Source: DASYQD01 sp036005845 (GTDB lineage Bacteria > Acidobacteriota > Thermoanaerobaculia > Multivoradales > JAIOJS01). From it: a DNA stretch of 38,541 nt. The stretch covers positions 1 through 38,541 of the forward strand of contig DASYQD010000057.1 of the NCBI GenBank assembly GCA_036005845.1. Reading direction: 5' to 3'. Made by a program: the position numbers and the translations under genes. Below the pieces are notes generated by a model. The model did not search any database. It was not told where the DNA came from and was given only the letters and a program-made list of their open reading frames with translations. This document shows positions 33,620-38,541 of the stretch, one piece after another. Every line of letters starts with the position of its first letter. Within the stretch, counting starts at the first letter, position 1.

Positions 33620-35440
33620 ATGCACCGCAAACCGATCGCCCTCGCCCTCTTCGCCCTCGCTCTGCTTCCCATCGCCGGCCACGCCGCGGGTGCGGCCAAT
33701 CCGAGTGAAAAAAGCCAGCCCGCCAACGATCTGGAGGCGCGGCGCAAGGCGCTCGCCGACCTGCTCGCCGAGCAGTGGGAGTACAACCTCTCCGAGAACC
33801 CCGAATTCGCCTCGATCATCGGCGACAAGCGGTGGAACGACAAGTCGAGCGAGGTCTCCGACGCCGCCGTGCAGCGCGATCTCGCCAAGTCGCGCCAGTT
33901 CCTCACCCGCTTCGAGGCCATCGACACCACCGGCTTCCCCGAGCAGGAGGCGCTCAACAAGACGCTCATGGTGCGCGACCTGCGCGAGGGGCTCGACAAC
34001 GCCAAGTACGAGGGCTGGCTGATGCCGGTCAACCAGATGAGCGGCATCCACCTCGACTCGCCGCAGCTCGTCTCGCTGCTGCCCTTCACCACCGTCAAGG
34101 ACTACGACGACTTCATCACCCGCCTGCACAACTTCCCGGCGCAGATGGACGGCACCATCGGCTTCATGCGCCAGGGCATGGCGAAGCACCTGATGCCGCC
34201 CAAGTTCCTGCTCGGCAAGGTGGCGGAGCAGGCGAAGCACATTGCCGCGCAGAAGCCCGAGGAGTCGCCCTTCGCGATGCCGCTCGCGAAGATGCCCGCG
34301 AGCTTCTCGGCGGCCGACAAGGAGCGCATCCGCACCGCCCTGCTCGCCGCCATTCGCGACCAGGTGCTGCCCGCCTACGGCCGCTTCGCCACCTTCGTCG
34401 AGAAGGAGTACGCGCCCGCCGGCCGCACCGAGGTGGGTCTGTGGTCGCTGCCCGACGGCGACGCCCGCTACGCGGCGCGCGTCCACCGCTCGACGACGAC
34501 GGACATGACGCCCGAAGAGATCCACCAGCTCGGGCTGCGCGAGGTCGCTCGCATCGAGGGCGAGCAGCTGCAGATCGCCAAGCAGCTGGGCTTCGCCGAT
34601 CTCAAGAGCTTCAACGCTTCACTCGACGCCAACCCCGCGCTCAAGGCCAAGTCGGCCGACGAGCTGGTCAGTCTCTATCGCCAGCACATCGAGGCGATGC
34701 AGGCCAAGCTGCCGCAGCTCTTCGGCCGGCTGCCGAAGGCCAAGGTCGAAGTGGTGCCGATGGAGGACTACCGCGCCGCCTCGGCCGCCGGCGCCGATTA
34801 CGTCCAGGGCACGCCCGACGGCTCGCGCCCCGGCAAGGTCAACGTCAACACCCACGACGCCACGTCGCGCAAGACGATCAACGTCGAGACGACGGCGTAT
34901 CACGAAGGCGTCCCCGGGCACCACATGCAGATCTCCATCCAGCAGGAGCTGCCGACGCTGCCGCCGTTCCGCCAGCAGGGCGGCAACACCGCCTTCGTCG
35001 AGGGCTGGGCGCTCTACTCGGAGCGGCTGGGCCGCGAGGTCGGCTTCTTCCAGGACCCCTACAGCCTCTACGGCCACCTGCAGGACGAGATGCTGCGCGC
35101 CATCCGCCTCGTCGTCGACACCGGCCTGCACTACAAGCACTGGACGCGCGAGCAGGTGGTGCAGTTCTTCCACGACCACTCGGCGATCGACGAGGTCGAG
35201 GTGCAGAGCGAGACCGACCGCTACATCGTCTGGCCCGGCCAGGCGCTGGGCTACAAGATCGGCCAGCTCAAGATCCTCGAGCTGCGCGACCGCGCCAAGC
35301 AGGCGCTCGGCGACCACTTCGACATCCGCGGCTTCCACGACGAGGTGCTCGGCGCCGGCGCGCTGCCGATGGACGTCCTTGAGGCGCGCATCGACGCCTG
35401 GATCGCGGCGCAGAAGGCTGCGGCGAAGAGTGCGGCCTAG
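33620..35440 (+). CDS. Exported DUF885 metallopeptidase-like protein
   Basis: A 606-aa protein with a signal peptide (about residues 1-22, MHRKPIALALFALALLPIAG then HAA). DUF885 proteins have an M32/M2-like all-helical fold; the metal-binding motif here is YHEGVPGHH (H428, E429, H434 or H435) with a downstream glutamate in EGWALYSERLG (E461). The mature part starts with a Lys/Asn/Glu-rich stretch. ATG 33620 follows GGAG. A strong terminator lies 70 bases downstream. DUF885 members are predicted peptidases or carboxypeptidases of unknown substrate in the periplasm. Nothing in the flanking genes shows the substrate. Confidence 0.9.
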   Translation: MHRKPIALALFALALLPIAGHAAGAANPSEKSQPANDLEARRKALADLLAEQWEYNLSENPEFASIIGDKRWNDKSSEVSDAAVQRDLAKSRQFLTRFEAIDTTGFPEQEALNKTLMVRDLREGLDNAKYEGWLMPVNQMSGIHLDSPQLVSLLPFTTVKDYDDFITRLHNFPAQMDGTIGFMRQGMAKHLMPPKFLLGKVAEQAKHIAAQKPEESPFAMPLAKMPASFSAADKERIRTALLAAIRDQVLPAYGRFATFVEKEYAPAGRTEVGLWSLPDGDARYAARVHRSTTTDMTPEEIHQLGLREVARIEGEQLQIAKQLGFADLKSFNASLDANPALKAKSADELVSLYRQHIEAMQAKLPQLFGRLPKAKVEVVPMEDYRAASAAGADYVQGTPDGSRPGKVNVNTHDATSRKTINVETTAYHEGVPGHHMQISIQQELPTLPPFRQQGGNTAFVEGWALYSERLGREVGFFQDPYSLYGHLQDEMLRAIRLVVDTGLHYKHWTREQVVQFFHDHSAIDEVEVQSETDRYIVWPGQALGYKIGQLKILELRDRAKQALGDHFDIRGFHDEVLGAGALPMDVLEARIDAWIAAQKAAAKSAA

Positions 35441-35510
35441 CGCGATCCCCTGACGCGGCGGGCCGCGCGCCCGCACAGACAACCCCGGTTCGGACGGTCA
35501 TCCCCTTCCC

Positions 35511-35542
35511 ACGGCGGGCCAGCGTGCCCGCCGTCTTTTTTT
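35511..35542 (+). terminator. Intrinsic terminator of the DUF885 gene
   Basis: A perfect 9-bp stem (ACGGCGGGC, 35511-35519, with GCCCGCCGT, 35526-35534), a six-base loop, then C and seven T residues (35536-35542). It lies 70 bases after the DUF885 stop. It is the only textbook Rho-independent terminator in the window. Confidence 0.92.
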
Positions 35543-35628
35543 CGCTCCTGATATTCCGGTCGGCAAGTGACCGCGGCGGGTACCGCGACGGCGGCTTGCG
35601 TAGTCGCTCGCGAGCGTAGGATCGCTGC

Positions 35629-36657
35629 GTGAGGCGGAAGGCGCGTTGGTGGTTGCCGCTGCTGCTCGCCGGCATCGCGGTCGTCGTCCTCGTGGCCGCA
35701 TCGCGAGCGAGCGCCGCGCAAGCGGCGGCTGCAGCCGCGCCGAATCGCACGCCCACTGCCGCTGCAGGGGTACCGGCACCTGCGCCCGGCACCTCGCCCT
35801 TCGCGGTGGTGCTCGGCATCGCCCAGGACGGCGGCTACCCGCAGGCGGGGACGAAGGAGAGCGCGGCGTGGGACGACCCGGCGCAGCGGCGGCTCGTCGC
35901 TTCGCTCGCCATCGTCGACCCCCAGAGCGGCGAACGCTGGCTGGTCGACTGCACGCCGGACTTCCCGCAACAGCTCCACCGCCTCGACGGGATCGCGCCG
36001 GCGGCCGGCACGCCGGGTCTTGCCGGCATCCTCCTCACCCACGCCCACGTGGGCCACTACGCCGGCCTCATCCACCTCGGTCGCGAGGCGATGGGCGCGC
36101 ACGAGGTGCCGGTCTACGCCATGCCGCGCATGGCCGAGTTCCTCAACAGGAACGGTCCGTGGGAGCTGCTCGTGCGGCTGCGCAACATCGTCGTCATGCC
36201 GCTCGCGGCCGGCGTCCCGGTGCGGCTCGGCGCGCGGCTCACCACCACGCCGCTGCTCGTGCCGCACCGCGACGAATACAGCGAGACCGTGGCGTTTCGC
36301 ATCGCCGGCCCGACGCGCTCGCTGCTCTGGCTGCCCGACATCGACAAGTGGGAGAAGTGGGAGGCACAGGGCACGAAGCTCGAGGACGTGCTCGCAACCG
36401 TCGACGTCGCCTACCTCGACGGCACCTTCTTCGCCGACGGCGAAGTCCCCGGCCGCTCGATGGCCGAGATCCCCCACCCCTTCGTTCGCGAGACGATCGC
36501 CCGCCTCGCCCACCTCCCCGCCGCCGAGCGCGCCAAAGTCCGCTTCGTCCACCTCAACCGCACCAATCCGCTCGTGCGCGGCGACGCCGCAGCCCGCGCC
36601 GAGGTCGTCAAGGCCGGCATGGCCGTCGCCGAGGAAGGCGAACGGCAGCCTCTCTAG
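35629..36657 (+). CDS. Exported PqqB-like metallo-beta-lactamase-fold hydrolase
   Basis: A 342-aa protein. Residues 1-28 form a basic start and a hydrophobic signal/anchor (WWLPLLLAGIAVVVLVAAS), then an Ala/Pro linker to about 55. The catalytic region has LVDCTPDFPQQL and LLTHAHVGHYAGL: the usual HxHxDH motif reads HxHxGH, so one metal-site Asp is missing, as in PqqB. LPDIDKWEKWEAQG and VAYLDGTFF come later. PqqB acts in PQQ biosynthesis, but no other pqq gene is present and this copy is exported, so another role is likely. GTG 35629 is preceded by TAGGAT at 35617-35622, six bases before, with no SD. Convergent with the AAA ATPase gene. Confidence 0.85.
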   Translation: MRRKARWWLPLLLAGIAVVVLVAASRASAAQAAAAAAPNRTPTAAAGVPAPAPGTSPFAVVLGIAQDGGYPQAGTKESAAWDDPAQRRLVASLAIVDPQSGERWLVDCTPDFPQQLHRLDGIAPAAGTPGLAGILLTHAHVGHYAGLIHLGREAMGAHEVPVYAMPRMAEFLNRNGPWELLVRLRNIVVMPLAAGVPVRLGARLTTTPLLVPHRDEYSETVAFRIAGPTRSLLWLPDIDKWEKWEAQGTKLEDVLATVDVAYLDGTFFADGEVPGRSMAEIPHPFVRETIARLAHLPAAERAKVRFVHLNRTNPLVRGDAAARAEVVKAGMAVAEEGERQPL

Positions 36658-36682
36658 CCGACCTCGAAAGGCTGGCGTTCGG

Positions 36683-37831
36683 TCAGGGGAGAGGCTGCCC
36701 GGGCGACAATTTTCGTAGGAAGGGGTCCACGGGCAGGCACTGAATCCCTTCCATTTCGAGCTTGTCCACGCCTCGATAGAGCAGACGCAACTGCGCTTCG
36801 GGATAGTCCTCGCGGAAGGCCAGCAACGGCCGGAGGTCCGCGCGTCGCAGCTCGGCCGCGTGCTTGATCTCGATGGCGCAGAAAACGTTGGCACCGTAGA
36901 CGATCAGGTCGACCTCGCTGCCGGCGCGCGTGCGCCAGTAGGCGAGCTCGGCGTCGAGCCGCGAGTAGTCGATCCACGCGCGTAGGTGTTGCGCCACCAG
37001 TCCTTCCAGCGCGGCGCCGGCGATCTCCTCGGGGCGATCGAGAGGTCCCGCCGGACGCAGAGACCGGAACACGCCGAGATCGGCGAGGAAGAGCTTCGGG
37101 TGAGCCACGAGGTGGCGACGCGCTCGCCGCGTGAACACCGGCACGCGGAACGCGAGCAGCAGGTCTTCGAGGATTGCCAGGTAGCCGTCGACGGTCTTGC
37201 GGCTCACCTGGCATTCGCGCGCGACCTCCGAGAGGTTGAGCGGCGCCGCTTGGGAGAAGCTGATCGCCTCGAGGAATCGCTGGAACGCGCCGAGGTCGCG
37301 CACCAGCGCCTCGCCGCGCACTTCTTCGCGCACATAAAGGCTGGTGTAGGCGGCGAGCGTGTCCTGCGGGTTGGGCGCCTCCCAGACGACCGGCAGCAGG
37401 CCACTGACGAGGGCACGCTCGAGATCGAAACGATCGCCCAGCTCGGCCGCCATGAACGGATGCAAGGAGCGCACTACAGCCCTGCCGGCGAGCAGGTCAA
37501 CCTCGGTCCGCTTGAGCTTGCGCGCGCTCGATCCAGTGAGCACGAAGCGCTTTCCCGATCGTTCTTCGATGAGTTGGTGCACGACCGTCAGCAGGCCAGG
37601 CGCCCGCTGGACCTCGTCGATGACGACGATCTCCGAGTCGCTGCCGGCGACTAGCTCACGCAGACGCTCGGGCCGAGACACCAACCGCCGCTCGACGTCG
37701 GGCGCAAGGAGGTCGAGCCAGAGAGCTCCTTGATAGGCGGCGCGCAACCAGGTGGATTTGCCAGTGCCGCGGGGGCCAAAGAGGAAGTAATCCCCCTCGG
37801 GAGGGCGAAAAAATCGCGTCACCATCGCCAT
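36683..37831 (-). CDS. AAA-family ATPase with DUF4143 domain
   Basis: A 382-aa protein from ATG 37831 (MAMVTRFF). Walker A is LFGPRGTGKST (about 16-25), Walker B VVIDEVQRAP, with a sensor-like VLTGSSARKLKR. A winged-helix-like region (LNLSEVARECQVSRKTVDGYLAILEDLLL) is followed by the DUF4143 nuclease-like domain, including ELAYWRTRAGSEVDLIV and AIEIKHA, which resembles the D-E-x-K core of PD-(D/E)XK enzymes. Such orphan ATPases are common and possibly linked to DNA or defence, but roles are unproven. ATG 37831 and 37825 are both possible; the promoter and inverted repeat at 37826-37870 favour a near-leaderless start at 37831. Confidence 0.88.
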   Translation of the reverse strand: MAMVTRFFRPPEGDYFLFGPRGTGKSTWLRAAYQGALWLDLLAPDVERRLVSRPERLRELVAGSDSEIVVIDEVQRAPGLLTVVHQLIEERSGKRFVLTGSSARKLKRTEVDLLAGRAVVRSLHPFMAAELGDRFDLERALVSGLLPVVWEAPNPQDTLAAYTSLYVREEVRGEALVRDLGAFQRFLEAISFSQAAPLNLSEVARECQVSRKTVDGYLAILEDLLLAFRVPVFTRRARRHLVAHPKLFLADLGVFRSLRPAGPLDRPEEIAGAALEGLVAQHLRAWIDYSRLDAELAYWRTRAGSEVDLIVYGANVFCAIEIKHAAELRRADLRPLLAFREDYPEAQLRLLYRGVDKLEMEGIQCLPVDPFLRKLSPGQPLP

Positions 37832-37870
37832 ATTGAGCGCAAATATGGCGAAACAAACAGCAAATTGCAA
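37826..37870 (-). promoter_or_regulatory. Promoter and overlapping inverted-repeat operator of the AAA/DUF4143 gene
   Basis: Minus strand: -35 TTGCAA (37870-37865), 17-base spacer, -10 CATATT (37847-37842). A perfect 9-bp inverted repeat, CGCCATATT and AATATGGCG with a seven-base centre, spans 37826-37850 and covers the -10 box, the expected start point and the ATG at 37831. A protein bound here would block both transcription and, in RNA form, start-codon access. Confidence 0.6.
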
Positions 37871-37951
37871 GAGAGCAGCGGAGCGTCAAAGACGAGGTGC
37901 AGTGCTGCACACAGGACCGACGTCTTCAGGCGGCGCGGTAGGATGCGTCGC

Positions 37952-38341
37952 GTGACCGAGACCACGCTGATGGAAGACCCGACGACGCTCTCCTTCGAGC
38001 CGTTCTGGAACTGGCTGGTGAGCCATCCGAACTGCATCCTGCGCGCGGGCACGCCGGACACGGTGATCTACGACGACGACGACCTGCACTGGCACTTCGG
38101 GGCCGAGGGGGACTCGACGATGAGCGTCCAGGTGTTGCGCGGCAAGCGCCTGCTGGGCGAGATCCTCGTCGAGCCCGAGCAGGTCTCGTACGTGCAGGGC
38201 GCGGCGGGCGAGGAGGAAGGCGAGTACGTCTTCGAGCTCGTCACCGAGAGCGAGAGCGACCAGGTGGCGAGCTGGTTCTTCGTGCTCTCGCACGGCTACG
38301 AGGCCGAGGGCGCGGCCCCCCTCCACGGCCGCGTGCACTAG
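37952..38341 (+). CDS. Small acidic protein of unknown function
   Basis: A 129-aa acidic protein I do not recognise. I start at GTG 37952 because TAGGAT (37939-37944) lies seven bases before it, the same spacing seen at other starts here; ATG 37943 would add three residues and overlap that hexamer, and ATG 37970 is a shorter alternative. Distinct stretches are PFWNWLVSHPNC, VIYDDDDLHWHFG and a Glu-rich patch GAAGEEEGEYVFELV. No signal peptide or membrane helix. It could be a soluble alpha/beta protein of about 14 kDa. It is divergent from the AAA gene; the fit to coding bias looks good. Confidence 0.7.
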   Translation: MTETTLMEDPTTLSFEPFWNWLVSHPNCILRAGTPDTVIYDDDDLHWHFGAEGDSTMSVQVLRGKRLLGEILVEPEQVSYVQGAAGEEEGEYVFELVTESESDQVASWFFVLSHGYEAEGAAPLHGRVH

Positions 38342-38367
38342 GTCGTCTGCCACCCATCTCACCCCTA

Positions 38368-38398
38368 CCCCTCTCTCCCCTCGCCGGGGAGAGAGGGG
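38368..38398. repeat. Strong 13-bp hairpin repeat (CCCCTCTCTCCCC type)
   Basis: Perfect 13-bp arms (38368-38380 and 38386-38398) with a TCGCC loop. Nearly identical CCCTCTCCCC/GGGGAGAGGG hairpins are dispersed in many high-GC genomes between genes. It lies between two convergent genes, 26 bases after the acidic-protein stop, and may serve as a bidirectional terminator although it lacks a T tract. Confidence 0.7.
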
Positions 38399-38421
38399 TC
38401 CAGAACGGCGCACACCGGCGC

Positions 38422-38541
38422 TCAGGGCTCGAGCGTGATGCGTTGGCCGCTGATGGTGCCGCCCGCTTCGAAGAGTACGTTGCCCAGCGCGTCCGAGAAG
38501 GTGGCGGCGCCCTCGCCGGTCATGGTGGTGAGGTCTTCGCT
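38422..38541 (-). CDS. C-terminal fragment of a protein of unknown function
   Basis: The last 39 codons of a minus-strand gene that enters from beyond the window, ending with TGA at 38424-38422. The residues visible include DLTTMTGEGAATFSDALGN and end SGQRITLEP. The alternating Gly/Thr/Val pattern hints at beta-structure and an exported protein, but the fragment is too short to name. Confidence 0.55.
   Translation of the reverse strand, partial: SEDLTTMTGEGAATFSDALGNVLFEAGGTISGQRITLEP

Overview
This is a very GC-rich chromosomal segment from a Gram-negative bacterium. Evidence for an outer membrane is a complete tripartite RND efflux operon, a predicted outer-membrane beta-barrel domain and several exported proteins. 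Gene content and style (large Asp-box/PKD secreted protein, PsiD-like decarboxylase, TM-LuxR/DUF4199 pair, propionyl-CoA-type carboxylase, a dispersed palindromic repeat) recall uncultured Deltaproteobacteria-like lineages such as Myxococcota, Desulfobacterota or Binatota. This placement is an inference; no rRNA or tRNA gene is present to test it.

Layout. (1) 1-726: the 3' part of folC. (2) 730-7671, all on the minus strand: acyl-CoA carboxylase beta chain, a small Lys/Ala-rich protein, glyA, then three genes joined by 4-bp stop/start overlaps: a 71-aa YLDP-motif membrane protein, a methyltransferase with an unusual N-terminal half, and a membrane sulfatase-like enzyme. The last three look like one envelope-modifying cassette of unknown function. 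(3) 7716-11541, plus strand: a TldD/TldE-type peptidase pair and the ychF GTPase. (4) 11578-15368: a DUF1579 protein, a periplasmic binding protein, a MNT/HEPN toxin-antitoxin pair whose toxin is frameshifted, a 44-aa membrane protein, a DUF4199 membrane protein and a membrane-bound LuxR-type regulator. (5) 15434-24256, minus strand: a Rieske-FAD reductase, a 1412-aa Asp-box propeller/PKD/beta-barrel fusion, a 421-aa secreted protein of unknown function and a PsiD/PSD-type pyruvoyl decarboxylase. (6) 24349-24980: vapBC. (7) 25069-31680: TetR regulator, outer-membrane factor, adaptor and RND pump as one operon with its own sigma70-like promoter. A 76-bp palindromic repeat sits in frame in the 5' end of the adaptor gene. 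(8) 31821-38541: an EEP-family hydrolase, a PI-PLC-like protein without signal peptide, a DUF885 peptidase-like protein followed by a clear intrinsic terminator, an exported PqqB-like metallo-hydrolase, an AAA/DUF4143 ATPase with a palindrome over its promoter, a small acidic protein, a hairpin repeat and the end of a further gene.

The window is mostly accessory and envelope-related genes interspersed with housekeeping genes (folC, glyA, ychF). The most promising poorly described items are the YLDP/methyltransferase/sulfatase cassette (730-4414), the propeller-PKD-barrel fusion (17015-21253), the TM-LuxR/DUF4199 pair with phased GATTC motifs, and the PsiD-like decarboxylase with its secreted neighbour. 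Several genes lack a Shine-Dalgarno sequence but have a TANNNT-type -10 hexamer 6-8 nt before the start codon, suggesting leaderless or near-leaderless transcripts.
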